Shown here piece after piece: positions 33,795 through 42,424 of a stretch of DNA of 64,000 nucleotides (its first letter is position 1; the number at the start of each line of letters is the position of its first letter). The translations under genes and the position numbers were made by a program. The DNA is from Niveispirillum sp943371025 (GTDB lineage: Bacteria; Pseudomonadota; Alphaproteobacteria; Azospirillales; Azospirillaceae): contig CALRTC020000027.1 of assembly GCA_943371025.1 (NCBI GenBank), positions 30,914-94,913 on the forward strand. Reading direction: 5' to 3'. The notes under the pieces are model-generated. The model did no database searches, was not told the origin of the DNA, and saw nothing but the letters and a program-made list of their open reading frames with translations.

Positions 33795-34403
33795 ATGAAG
33801 CTTTATTACAAGGCCGGCGCCTGCTCGCTTGCATCCCACATCGTGCTGCGTGAAGCGGGCCTTGAACCCGATATCGAGGCGGTGGATCTGGCGACCCACA
33901 AGACCGCCGGTGGCGTCGATTTCTATACGATCAATTCCAAGGGCTATATCCCGGCCCTGCTGCTGGACGGCGGCGAGGTGCTGACCGAGGGTGTGGCCAT
34001 CATGCAGTATGTGGCCGACCTTTATCCGGCCGCCGGTCTGGCGCCGGCCGCCGGGACGCTGGCCCGCGCGCGCCTTTACGAGGCGCTGAACTTCATCGCC
34101 ACTGAACTGCACAAGGGCTTCAGCCCGTTGTTCAACCCGGCGCTGGACGATGCGTCCAAGGAACGCAGCATCGCCAATCTGAAGCGCCGCCTGGATCAGG
34201 TGGAAGGGGATCTGGCCGATGGCCGCGCCTATCTGCTGGGGGCGGACTTCAGCGTGGCCGATGCCTATCTGTTCACGGTTCTGGGCTGGACGGGCTTTGT
34301 CGGGATTGATCTTGCCGGCTGGCCCAAGCTGTCGGCCTTCCGTGCCAGGATGGCCGCACGCCCGGCGGTTCAGGCCGCGCTGAAGGCCGAAGGGCTGATC
34401 TGA
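33795..34403 (+). CDS. Glutathione S-transferase (beta class)
   Basis: The 202-residue cytosolic enzyme has an N-terminal thioredoxin-like domain (KLYYKAGACSLASHIVLREAG, with Cys10 typical of bacterial beta-class GST) and a helical C-terminal domain (SVADAYLFTVLGW). It conjugates or reduces with glutathione. The neighbouring persulfide dioxygenase also uses glutathione, so a link to thiol/persulfide metabolism is possible, but general detoxification cannot be excluded. The ATG at 33795 was chosen because the conserved fold starts there. Confidence 0.92.
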   Translation: MKLYYKAGACSLASHIVLREAGLEPDIEAVDLATHKTAGGVDFYTINSKGYIPALLLDGGEVLTEGVAIMQYVADLYPAAGLAPAAGTLARARLYEALNFIATELHKGFSPLFNPALDDASKERSIANLKRRLDQVEGDLADGRAYLLGADFSVADAYLFTVLGWTGFVGIDLAGWPKLSAFRARMAARPAVQAALKAEGLI

Positions 34404-34452
34404 CAGCAAGGTGACGGGACGGGGCTGGCCTTTATCGTCGGCCCCGCCCGGA

Positions 34453-35196
34453 TCACGCCGTCTCCGCCGGAATCTGCAACGGTGCCCAGCCCTCGCGGCC
34501 AAGCGCCTCCAGCGGTTGGAAATTGGCCTTGTATTCCATCTTGCGGCTGCCTTCGATCCAGTAGCCGAGGTAGAGATAGGGCAGGCCTTCCTGCCGACAG
34601 CGCTCGATCATCGACAGGATCAGGTGCGTTCCCAGGCTGCGCCGCGGCAGGTCGGGGTCATAAAAGCTGTAGACGGCGGAATAACCGTCGTCCAGCCGAT
34701 CGACCAGCATGGCCCCCTTCAGCTTGCCATCCGGCATCCGCGTTTCAGCTACGAAGGTGTTGACCCGCCCCTCATCGACCATGGCGGCGAAGTCCGCCGG
34801 GGTCATGCGGTTCATGTCGCTGTCGCTATGCCGCGCGTCCTGATACAGCGCGAACAACTGGAACTGCTCCATGCTGGCTTCCGCGGGTACCAGGGTCAGC
34901 GACAAATCCGTGTTCGCGCGGAGTATGCGCCGGTTAGCCCGGTTCGGCTGGAACTGGTCCACAGGCACGCGAACCGGAATGCAGGCCTGGCAGGCCGGGC
35001 AGACCGGCCGATAAACAATATCATGGCTGCGGCGGAACCCGGCCCGCGACAGGGTGGAGTTCACCTCCACCGCCTGTGGGCCGACCAGCCGCGTAAACAG
35101 TTTCCGCTCCACCCGGCCCAGCAGGTAAGGGCAGGGCATGGGGCCGGAGCGGAAGAACTGCTGCAATGGTCGGTGCAGGGGCGGAATGACGCTCAT
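34453..35196 (-). CDS. bpt: Aspartate/glutamate leucyltransferase
   Basis: The 247-residue aminoacyl-tRNA-protein transferase adds leucine from Leu-tRNA to proteins with N-terminal Asp/Glu, marking them for ClpSAP degradation. The N-terminal domain has the cysteine cluster CPYLLGR and YRPVCPACQACIPVRVPV; the C-terminal GNAT-like domain contains YSFYDPDLPRRSLGTHLIL and YLYLGYWIEGSRKMEYK. It begins 20 bases after the alpha-E gene on the same strand. Confidence 0.95.
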   Translation of the reverse strand: MSVIPPLHRPLQQFFRSGPMPCPYLLGRVERKLFTRLVGPQAVEVNSTLSRAGFRRSHDIVYRPVCPACQACIPVRVPVDQFQPNRANRRILRANTDLSLTLVPAEASMEQFQLFALYQDARHSDSDMNRMTPADFAAMVDEGRVNTFVAETRMPDGKLKGAMLVDRLDDGYSAVYSFYDPDLPRRSLGTHLILSMIERCRQEGLPYLYLGYWIEGSRKMEYKANFQPLEALGREGWAPLQIPAETA

Positions 35197-35216
35197 ATAG
35201 CCATCAAGGGCAGGGA

Positions 35217-36188
35217 TCAGGCGGACAGAGTACCTGTTTGGTCGACCATGAAAAAGGCCTGAGCGATATCATTGGACAGGTTGGAGAAATTTATCTGCAA
35301 ATTGTCCAGATATTCGTGCAGACCCACCGCAATGACGGACTGGATGGTCTGGCTCGCCAGATCGCTGCGCAACTCATCGGACCGTTCCAAGGGCAAGGTT
35401 CCGCGGCGCAACCTGTATTTGCTGTTCAGCCGGTTCAACAGGCTGTCCACCTCCCGCATGCAGACCAGCACGGAACGGGGGAAATTGTCGTTGAACAGCA
35501 GGAAACCAGCCACGCCAGCCGGGGTCATGCCACGCGGATAGACACGACGGAAGGCGTGATAGCCGGCGGCCGACCGCAGCAAGCTGTTCCACTGGCTGAT
35601 ATCCAGCGGCGTGCCGACATCGCGCGGGCTGGGCAGCAGCGTGTGGTATTTGATGTCCAGCAGACGCGTCGTCTGGTCGGCCCGTTCAAGGTTGCGGCCC
35701 AGATTGTAGAAATGCCACCCCTGGTCCCGGAAGAAGGTGCCTTCGGTGATGCCGGTATGGGTCTGGCAGCTTTCCTTGATGGAGGCGCAAAGCCTTTGCA
35801 GATTGTGCTGCACCAGATCGGCCGGTTCCAGCGACAGCAGGCGGTTATAGAACATGTTCAGATGCGCCCACATCTCCGTGGAGATCAGGGGCCGCAGCTG
35901 CCGCGCGTTCTCCCGCGCCGCACTGATGGCGGCGATGATGGAGGTCGGGTTCTGCTGGTCCAGAACATAGAAGCTCAGGACATTCTTGGCCGACGCGGTG
36001 GGATATTGGTCAAAGAAGCGCTGTTCGTCTGCATTCAGGCGCAGGATCGGCAGCCAGTTGGTGGCCCCGAAACTGTCACGGGCGAAGGTTTCATGCACAT
36101 CCAGGATGCGGGCCAGATTTTCGGCCCGTTCCATATAGCGGGCCATCCAGAAGATGCATTCGGCGTAACGGGCGAGGAGGGCAGCCAT
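35217..36188 (-). CDS. Alpha-E domain protein (DUF403)
   Basis: The 323-residue all-helical protein matches the alpha-E family, with the conserved start LLARYAECIFWMARYMERAEN and later YNLGRNLERADQTTR and SVLVCMREVDSLLN. These proteins nearly always occur next to a circularly permuted ATP-grasp protein, as here (14 bases apart), and the pair is predicted to make a peptide-like bond or modification. The usual companions, a transglutaminase-like protein and a proteasome-like peptidase, are not adjacent in this window. The biochemical role is unknown. Confidence 0.88.
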   Translation of the reverse strand: MAALLARYAECIFWMARYMERAENLARILDVHETFARDSFGATNWLPILRLNADEQRFFDQYPTASAKNVLSFYVLDQQNPTSIIAAISAARENARQLRPLISTEMWAHLNMFYNRLLSLEPADLVQHNLQRLCASIKESCQTHTGITEGTFFRDQGWHFYNLGRNLERADQTTRLLDIKYHTLLPSPRDVGTPLDISQWNSLLRSAAGYHAFRRVYPRGMTPAGVAGFLLFNDNFPRSVLVCMREVDSLLNRLNSKYRLRRGTLPLERSDELRSDLASQTIQSVIAVGLHEYLDNLQINFSNLSNDIAQAFFMVDQTGTLSA

Positions 36189-36202
36189 ATCCGGTTCTCC
36201 CC

Positions 36203-37789
36203 TTACTGGCTCTGCGACTGGGACTGGGAATTGAACGGATCAATGTTGGCATCGGGCGACAATGCCTCCTCCTCCCCCGGTCCTTCGGTCAGGACCCAGG
36301 TGTCCTTCGACCCGCCGCCCTGACTGGAATTGACGATCAGCGTGCCCTTCTTCAGGGCCACGCGCGTCAGGCCGCCGGGCAGCACCCAGGTGTTCCGCGC
36401 CGTGATGGCAAAGGGACGCAGATCCACATGGCGCGGCTCGATCCCTTCCTCCGTCAGGGTGGGGCAGACCGACAGCGGCACCATGGGCTGGCTGATATAG
36501 TTGGCGGGATCCTCCAGCAGCTTGGCGCGGCAATCCTCCAGCTCGGCCTTGGTGGCCCGCGGACCGATGGTGATACCGTAACCGCCGGCCTCGCCCACAG
36601 GCTTCACCACCAGCTTGTCCAGATTGTCGAGCGTGAATTTCAGTGCTTCCGGCTCGCGGCAGATGTGCGTCTCGACATTGGGGATGATGGCGTCTTCGCC
36701 CAGGTAATATTTGATCATGCGCGGCACATAGGCATAGACGGCCTTGTCGTCGGCCACGCCTGTGCCGATGGCGTTGGCCAGCGCCACATTACCCTTGCGA
36801 TAGGCCTCGAAGATGCCCGGCACACCCAACAGGCTGTCCGGATTGAAGGCCAGCGGGTCCAGGAAATCGTCGCCGATGCGGCGATAGATGCTGTCCACCC
36901 GACGCAGGCCGCCTGTGGTCTTCATATAGACCTTGTCGTCGATGACGGTCAGGTCGCGGCCTTCGACCAGCGGCACGCCCATCTCGCGCGCCAGGAAGAT
37001 ATGTTCGAAATAGGCGGAGTTGTAAGCGCCGGGAGACAGCAGTACGACCTGCGGGTCATAGCCATCCTCGTCCGGACGCGGCGGGGCGATCTCGCTCATC
37101 GCCTCCAATAGCTTGGCGCCATAATTCTCCACGCTGCGCAGGCCGATATCGCCCATCAGGTCTGGAAAGGCGCGCAGCATCATATGGCGGTTTTCCACCA
37201 CATAGGACACGCCCGACGGCACGCGGCCATTATCTTCCAGCACGCGGAACGTGCCTTCATGGTCGCGGACCAGATCGACGCCGGCGATATGGATATAGGT
37301 CTGGAAGGGCAGGTCGATGCCCTGCATCTGCGGCCGGTAATTGGAATTACCCAATACCAGTTCCGCCGGGATGATCCCGTCCTTCAGCACTTTCTGGTCG
37401 TGATAGATATCGTGCAGGAACATGTTCAGCGCCGCGATGCGCTGCTGCACGCCCTTTTCCAGATGCGCCCATTCCTTGGCGGAGATGATGCGGGGAATGA
37501 CGTCGAAGGGCAGAATGCGGTCAACGGCCTTGGCATCGCTGTACACCAGGAACGTGATGCCCAGATTGTACAGCTCACGCTCCGCGTCGGATGCGCGTCT
37601 TCTCAGATCGTCGTAATCGAGTTGTCGAAGCCGGTCTTTCACGGCTTCGGTGTGGAATGCCGGTTTGCTGGCGATGCCGAACAGCTCATCATAGAAGCCA
37701 TTGGCATCATAGGACGACAACAGGTCGTCAACGCCTTTTCCAGACCCGCTCAACAGAGCCCCCTGCGCCCTTCGTGCCATGCGATCCAT
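36203..37789 (-). CDS. Circularly permuted ATP-grasp protein
   Basis: The 528-residue protein matches the circularly permuted ATP-grasp type 2 family (formerly DUF404/DUF407), with VYAYVPRMIKYYLGEDAI, then KPVGEAGGYGITIGP and VDLRPFAI as ATP-grasp parts. ATP-grasp enzymes form amide or peptide bonds through acyl-phosphates. It is paired with the alpha-E protein immediately downstream. The C-terminus ends in a serine/glutamine repeat (NSQSQSQSQ) coded by near-identical hexamers, probably a slippage product. The ATG at 37789 is favoured; 37780 is also possible. Confidence 0.88.
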   Translation of the reverse strand: MDRMARRAQGALLSGSGKGVDDLLSSYDANGFYDELFGIASKPAFHTEAVKDRLRQLDYDDLRRRASDAERELYNLGITFLVYSDAKAVDRILPFDVIPRIISAKEWAHLEKGVQQRIAALNMFLHDIYHDQKVLKDGIIPAELVLGNSNYRPQMQGIDLPFQTYIHIAGVDLVRDHEGTFRVLEDNGRVPSGVSYVVENRHMMLRAFPDLMGDIGLRSVENYGAKLLEAMSEIAPPRPDEDGYDPQVVLLSPGAYNSAYFEHIFLAREMGVPLVEGRDLTVIDDKVYMKTTGGLRRVDSIYRRIGDDFLDPLAFNPDSLLGVPGIFEAYRKGNVALANAIGTGVADDKAVYAYVPRMIKYYLGEDAIIPNVETHICREPEALKFTLDNLDKLVVKPVGEAGGYGITIGPRATKAELEDCRAKLLEDPANYISQPMVPLSVCPTLTEEGIEPRHVDLRPFAITARNTWVLPGGLTRVALKKGTLIVNSSQGGGSKDTWVLTEGPGEEEALSPDANIDPFNSQSQSQSQ

Positions 37790-37941
37790 TGTCGAGGGCG
37801 ATGCCGACAAAGGTTTCGTTTCGCATCCGCACAATCGAGACTATCAGATCAAATGCGTTTGAACAGGGGACTTTGATATTTGATGACCGGTATTTTTGGT
37901 ACCGGTATTTGTCCGGTGCCAGCTGTGGCGCGGACGCCGCA

Positions 37942-39102
37942 TTACCGCGTCAGGCCGACAGCCGGGGCAGGGGCGACACTGGATCGGGGAGCCGGTGGCG
38001 TTGGCGGTGCGGCGTTGGCACCGCCGCCAGACGCCGGCGACGCGGGTACATTGCCGGCCGGCGCCCCCAACAGGGGATTTTCGCGGAGCAGCACGATGGA
38101 AATGCGTCGGTTGCGCGGGGAGTTCGGCTCGTCCTTGAAAAGATGATCGCGGTCGGCTTTGCCCACCACTGTTTCGAACCGGTTGTCGGGTACGCCCGTG
38201 GCCTCCAGCGCGCGGCGGCTGGCATTGGCGCGGTCGGTCGACAATTCCCAGTTGGTGTAGGATGCACCGCTGCCGAAGGGAATGCTGTCTGTGTGACCGC
38301 TGACCGACAGCTTGTTGGGCAGCTTTGATACGGCCTGCGCCACCTGTGACATCAGCTGGGCCGTCTGCGGCAGCATCTTGGCGCTGCCCGACGGGAACAT
38401 GGAATAGCCTTCCTGGTCGACCAGCTGGATGCGCAGGCCTTCCGGCGTCCTGTCGATGATCAGGTTCTGGGCCAGATCGCGCAGTTCGGGAATTTGCTGG
38501 ATGGCTTGGCGCAGTTCCGCCTCCGCCTTGGCGAACTGCGCATCCTCGTGCTTGGCCAACGCTTCACGCAACTCCCCTTCATCGACCTTGCCATCCTTGT
38601 TCTTGTCGGCGGCTTCCTTCTCCCCCGCCTTTTCAAGCATGGCCAGACCGTTGACCGTGTCGCCGCGGAACCAGCCGCCGGGCTTCTCGCCGGCCCCCTT
38701 TCCGGTACTTTCCTTTTCCGTCGGGCGGCCGCTGGAACTGTCCTGCATGTCGTCCGTCTGTTCCTGGGAATTGGCGGCGGCCGGCATGGTGGGGGTGGGG
38801 ACCGTCACGCCGGGCGGGCTGCTGGCATTGACCATGGCGCCATCCACGCGGATGGTCTGACCGCCCAGCACCCCGCCGGACCCGCTGGTCTGCTTCGACG
38901 CGCTGGCCGGGCTGAAATAATCGGCGATTCCCATCTTCTGTTCGGCGGTGGTCACGTTCAACAGCCACAGCAGCAGGAAGAAAGCCATCATCGCGGTCAC
39001 GAAGTCGGCATACGCCACCTTCCAGGCGCCGCCATGGTGCCCTTCGGCGCTCTTGTTGATCTTCTTGATGATGATCGGGGCTTTTTCTTCCGCACTTGCC
39101 AC
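37942..39102 (-). CDS. motB: Flagellar motor stator protein MotB with an EF-hand-like insert
   Basis: The 386-residue stator subunit anchors the flagellar motor to peptidoglycan. Residues 30-51 form the single transmembrane helix with the proton-binding Asp33 (YADFVTAMMAFFLLLWLLNV), and residues 210-345 form the OmpA-like domain (SGHTDSIPF, NWELSTDRANA). The periplasmic linker is unusually long and carries DKNKDGKVDEGE at 166-177, a canonical EF-hand loop pattern. The C-terminus has an Ala/Pro tail. The start is a GTG at 39102 with a GGAACGG site. No motA is present in the window. A sigma-54-like element lies at about 39141-39155. Confidence 0.93.
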   Translation of the reverse strand: MASAEEKAPIIIKKINKSAEGHHGGAWKVAYADFVTAMMAFFLLLWLLNVTTAEQKMGIADYFSPASASKQTSGSGGVLGGQTIRVDGAMVNASSPPGVTVPTPTMPAAANSQEQTDDMQDSSSGRPTEKESTGKGAGEKPGGWFRGDTVNGLAMLEKAGEKEAADKNKDGKVDEGELREALAKHEDAQFAKAEAELRQAIQQIPELRDLAQNLIIDRTPEGLRIQLVDQEGYSMFPSGSAKMLPQTAQLMSQVAQAVSKLPNKLSVSGHTDSIPFGSGASYTNWELSTDRANASRRALEATGVPDNRFETVVGKADRDHLFKDEPNSPRNRRISIVLLRENPLLGAPAGNVPASPASGGGANAAPPTPPAPRSSVAPAPAVGLTR

Positions 39103-39140
39103 GGCGACAATCCGTTCCGTTGCCAAATCGCCGGAGTGTA

Positions 39141-39155
39141 GCAAGTGCGGCTCCA
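39141..39155 (-). promoter_or_regulatory. Possible sigma-54 promoter of motB
   Basis: On the minus strand TGG and TTGC elements are arranged with ten bases between the GG and GC pairs (TGGAGCCGCACTTGC). This spacing is right for a -24/-12 promoter, and the position would give a leader of about 28 bases, as at 61003-61019. The bases after GG are AGC rather than the consensus CAC, so it is only a candidate. Confidence 0.35.
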
Positions 39156-39301
39156 CGCGCAAATGGTCAAACACCCCTTCTGATGGACGCCGGCACAATG
39201 CCGACAGGCGATGGCGGGGGCCTACACGGCCTTGCGTCCCCGGTGCGGGTCGGGTAACCGATAGAGCCGACCGGGCAGCAGACGATGGGAGCCGACGCAG
39301 C

Positions 39302-39781
39302 ATGACGTTCGACCAGCGCGCCTTTCGCGACACTTTGGGATGCTTTGCCACGGGCGTCTGCATCGTGTCGGCCAGTGGCCGCGACGGCCGGCCGGTGGGG
39401 CTGACGGTGAACTCCTTCACCTCGGTGTCGCTGGACCCGCCGCTGGTGCTGTTCTGCATCGACAATCGTTCGGAAAGCTTGGGAGCGTTCGTTGACAGCA
39501 GCGGGTTCTCCGTTGCCGTTCTGGGCGCAGAACAGAAGGTGCTGTCGCATACCTTTGCTGCCGTTCCACCGCAAAACCGCTGGGACGGCGTTGCTGCCGA
39601 AACCTGGGACAGCGGGGCCCCCATCATCCCCGACGCGCTGGCCACCATGGATTGCGCCCGCCATGCCACCTATGACGGCGGCGATCACACGATCCTGGTT
39701 GGTCGTGTCCTGCGGTTTCGCCGCCGCGACGGGGAGCCGCTGCTTTATTTCCGTGGCGGCTATGCCAGCCTCCGTGGCTGA
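39302..39781 (+). CDS. Flavin reductase-like protein
   Basis: The 159-residue protein matches the FMN-binding flavin reductase family. The start DQRAFRDTLGCFATGVCIVS and then GLTVNSFTSVSLDPPLVLFC are its hallmark flavin-contact segments, with GEPLLYFRGGYASL at the end. Such proteins supply reduced flavin to two-component monooxygenases or act as electron donors. No partner oxygenase is in the window. It is divergent from motB, and the ATG at 39302 was chosen because the family start begins there. Confidence 0.88.
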   Translation: MTFDQRAFRDTLGCFATGVCIVSASGRDGRPVGLTVNSFTSVSLDPPLVLFCIDNRSESLGAFVDSSGFSVAVLGAEQKVLSHTFAAVPPQNRWDGVAAETWDSGAPIIPDALATMDCARHATYDGGDHTILVGRVLRFRRRDGEPLLYFRGGYASLRG

Positions 39782-39885
39782 ACCGTGCATGCAAGCACAG
39801 ACATGAACCGCTGTTCAGGTTTACGGTCGTCCGCTCGGCATGCTAAGCAGGAATTCCGCAATCATCAGCCGGAGCGCGCCGCCGA

Positions 39886-40734
39886 ATGAGTTTCTTTGTC
39901 GATAAATCCTGCCAGGGCCTGTCGGCGACCGGATTCCATCGCATCGCGTATCGTGAGTGGGGAAGCGGTCCGCGCACCATCATCTGCGTCCACGGGCTGA
40001 CCCGCAACGGCCGGGATTTCGACATGCTGGCGGCCGATCTGGCGGAAAGGCTGGATGCGCGGGTCATCTGCCCGGACGTGGTGGGACGCGGGCGCAGCGG
40101 CCGGCTGGCCAACCCCGACCATTACGGCTATTCGCAATATCTGGCCGACATGGCTGTGCTGCTGGCGCGGCTGGATGTGGAACAGGTTGATTGGGTCGGC
40201 ACCTCCATGGGGGGGCTGATCGGTATGATGCTGGCTGCCCAGCCGAACAGCCCGTTGCGCCGGCTGGTCGTCAACGATGTCGGCCCCTTTGTGCCCAAAG
40301 TGGCATTGGAACGGATCGGGGATTATGTCGGGCTGGATCCCGTTTTCCCGGATCTTGCGGCCGTCGAGACCTATATGCGCTCGCATTATGCCGGGTTCGG
40401 GGCGTTGACCGACCCCCAGTGGCGGCACATGGCGGAAACCAGCGCCGATCGCCAGGCCGATGGCTGTTATCGTCTGGCTTATGATCCCGGGATCTCCCGC
40501 ATCTTCAAGACCAGTGCCATCGGCGATGTCGATCTGTGGCCGCTATGGTCGCTGATCCGCCAGCCCACCCTGGTGGTGCGTGGCGCCAAGTCGGATTTGC
40601 TGATGGCCGACACGGCAGAGCGGATGACGAAGGAGGGGCCAAGAGCCCGCCTCTACCTGGTGCCCGATGCCGGTCATGCGCCGGCGCTGATGGCGGAAGA
40701 TCAGATCGCCGCCGTGCGGGACTTCCTGGCCTGA
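39886..40734 (+). CDS. Alpha/beta hydrolase
   Basis: The 282-residue cytosolic hydrolase has the oxyanion/HG segment CVHGLTRNGRDF, nucleophile Ser in GTSMGGL, a late acid residue near VVRGAKSDLL and His in DAGHAPALM. This is a complete catalytic triad of the alpha/beta hydrolase fold; esterase, lactonase or dehalogenase activity cannot be separated by sequence. Its stop overlaps the start of the next hydrolase by one base (TGATG), so the two are translated from one message. Confidence 0.85.
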   Translation: MSFFVDKSCQGLSATGFHRIAYREWGSGPRTIICVHGLTRNGRDFDMLAADLAERLDARVICPDVVGRGRSGRLANPDHYGYSQYLADMAVLLARLDVEQVDWVGTSMGGLIGMMLAAQPNSPLRRLVVNDVGPFVPKVALERIGDYVGLDPVFPDLAAVETYMRSHYAGFGALTDPQWRHMAETSADRQADGCYRLAYDPGISRIFKTSAIGDVDLWPLWSLIRQPTLVVRGAKSDLLMADTAERMTKEGPRARLYLVPDAGHAPALMAEDQIAAVRDFLA

Positions 40735-41726
40735 TGTCGGGCAGGCGTCACCCGCCGGCTCCCTTGGATCTGCCCCCCTTCCGGCAACGGTTCCCCTGGA
40801 TCGGGCGGCATCTGCAGACGGTGCGCAACACGATCGCCAAGCCGTCGCTGCCACTGCCGGCCGCCACGGAAATGTGCTTTCCCATGGACGATGGCAGCGG
40901 CGATTGCCTGTTGGCAGCGCTCAACCAGCCGGAAGTTGCGTCGGCATCCGACGAACCCCTGGCCGTGCTGCTGCATGGTCTGACGGGCAGCCAGGATAGT
41001 TTCTATGTCCGGGCAACGACACGGCTGCTGCTGGACCGCGGCCATCCCGTGCTGCGCCTGAACCTGCGCGGCGCCGGGCCTTCGGCCGGGACCTGCACCC
41101 GCCGCTATCATGCCGGACGGACGGGCGATATCCGCGCCGCGCTGGCGGGGCTTCCGCCGGACCTGGCGGCCAATGGTGTCATCATCGTCGGCTGGTCGCT
41201 GGGCGGCAACTGCGCCCTGAAATTTCTGGGCGAGGGGGATTTCCCTGTGCCTGTCATTGCCGGGGCCGCCATTTCCGCGCCCATCGACCTGGCTGCCAGC
41301 AGCCGCCTGTTCGGGGCACCGGGCAACCGGTTGTACCATAACCGTCTGCTGGGTCAGATGAAGGACGACATGGTCACCAACCGCGCCCGCGTCGGTGACC
41401 GTTGGGCCGATGCGGCGTTGGCGGCGGTCGATCTCTGGGATTTTGACGACAAGGTGGTGGCACCCTGGAACGGATGGTCCGGTGCGCCCGAATATTACGC
41501 CATCAATTCGGCATTGGGTTTTCTGACACGCATCCGCGTGCCCACCCTGGTCGTACATGCGCTGGACGATCCGTGGATTCCGCCGGATGCCTACCGCCAG
41601 TTTGACTGGTCCGCCAATCCCTGGATTTTACCGGCCATCAGCCCCCATGGCGGTCATGTCGGCTTCCATGGCATCGGGGGCATGTGGGCTGATCGTTGCC
41701 TGGACGCTTTCCTGGCGCGGCTGTAA
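40734..41726 (+). CDS. YheT-family alpha/beta hydrolase
   Basis: The 330-residue protein begins with the YheT-type segment FPWIGRHLQTVRN, followed by LLHGLTGSQDSFYVR, nucleophile Ser in GWSLGGN, an acid in VHALDDPWIP and His in HGGHVGF. The family includes predicted esterases (E. coli YheT, eukaryotic ABHD1/3). It is translationally coupled to the preceding hydrolase. The substrate is unknown, with membrane lipids possible by analogy to ABHD3. Confidence 0.88.
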   Translation: MSGRRHPPAPLDLPPFRQRFPWIGRHLQTVRNTIAKPSLPLPAATEMCFPMDDGSGDCLLAALNQPEVASASDEPLAVLLHGLTGSQDSFYVRATTRLLLDRGHPVLRLNLRGAGPSAGTCTRRYHAGRTGDIRAALAGLPPDLAANGVIIVGWSLGGNCALKFLGEGDFPVPVIAGAAISAPIDLAASSRLFGAPGNRLYHNRLLGQMKDDMVTNRARVGDRWADAALAAVDLWDFDDKVVAPWNGWSGAPEYYAINSALGFLTRIRVPTLVVHALDDPWIPPDAYRQFDWSANPWILPAISPHGGHVGFHGIGGMWADRCLDAFLARL

Positions 41727-41778
41727 CAGGATTGTCATCCGCCATCTTTAGGCTGGCCCCAAAGGGCCGGAGGGACGG

Positions 41779-42378
41779 ATGCGTGCAATCGGGATGGGCT
41801 TGTTGGTCGTTGCGATGCTGGCAACATTGGGCAGGGCACAGACCAACCCGACACAGCAACCCGTCGACCCCAGGCTTAACGCCTGGCTGACCGAAACGCC
41901 CGTGACCCTGCTGGATTGGGGCATGCTGCGCCTGGACCGGGAACTGCGTCAGGCGGTGGGCGCCCTGGATATCCGCGATGGCAAGGATGGACCGGTGAAG
42001 ATCGGTACCCTGTACCGGCCCGCCGACCGGCGCGTTCTGGCCTATCTGTCCATGGCCATGCCAGCCCGCATGCGCAATCTGGCGCAATGCCGGGAGATTT
42101 ACGGCCTGCTGCGTGACCATCTGCTGACCGGTGCGCCGGCCGGGATGACGGGGGCCGCGTGGTATCTGCAACGCATCTTCGGATCAGACACGCGTGGACC
42201 CGGCGGCAATCGTCCCGAACCGTTCGGGGAAATGCTCGCCGGGATGGTCCTGCTTGAGGTGACGCTGCGGGTGCCGGAGGCCGACGCCTTCGGCAACGGC
42301 CCGCCCAAGATCACCTGTGCGGGCCGCCTTGATCAGGACCAGGCGGATGATGTCCCGCCCTGGAAGCCAAGAAACTAA
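41779..42378 (+). CDS. Secreted protein of unknown function
   Basis: The 199-residue protein has an N-terminal signal (about 1-20, MRAIGMGLLVVAMLATLGRA). The rest has a compact mixed composition with WLTETPVTLLDWGMLRLDREL and MRNLAQCREIYGLLRDHLL, and two cysteines that could pair. No family was recognised. A good GGAGGG site precedes the ATG. It converges on hemB, and a weak hairpin (about 42391-42415) lies in the 46-base gap. Confidence 0.65.
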   Translation: MRAIGMGLLVVAMLATLGRAQTNPTQQPVDPRLNAWLTETPVTLLDWGMLRLDRELRQAVGALDIRDGKDGPVKIGTLYRPADRRVLAYLSMAMPARMRNLAQCREIYGLLRDHLLTGAPAGMTGAAWYLQRIFGSDTRGPGGNRPEPFGEMLAGMVLLEVTLRVPEADAFGNGPPKITCAGRLDQDQADDVPPWKPRN

Positions 42379-42424
42379 CCTAACAACAATGAGTTGAAGG
42401 ATTAACCTCAACCCATTTATTGAC

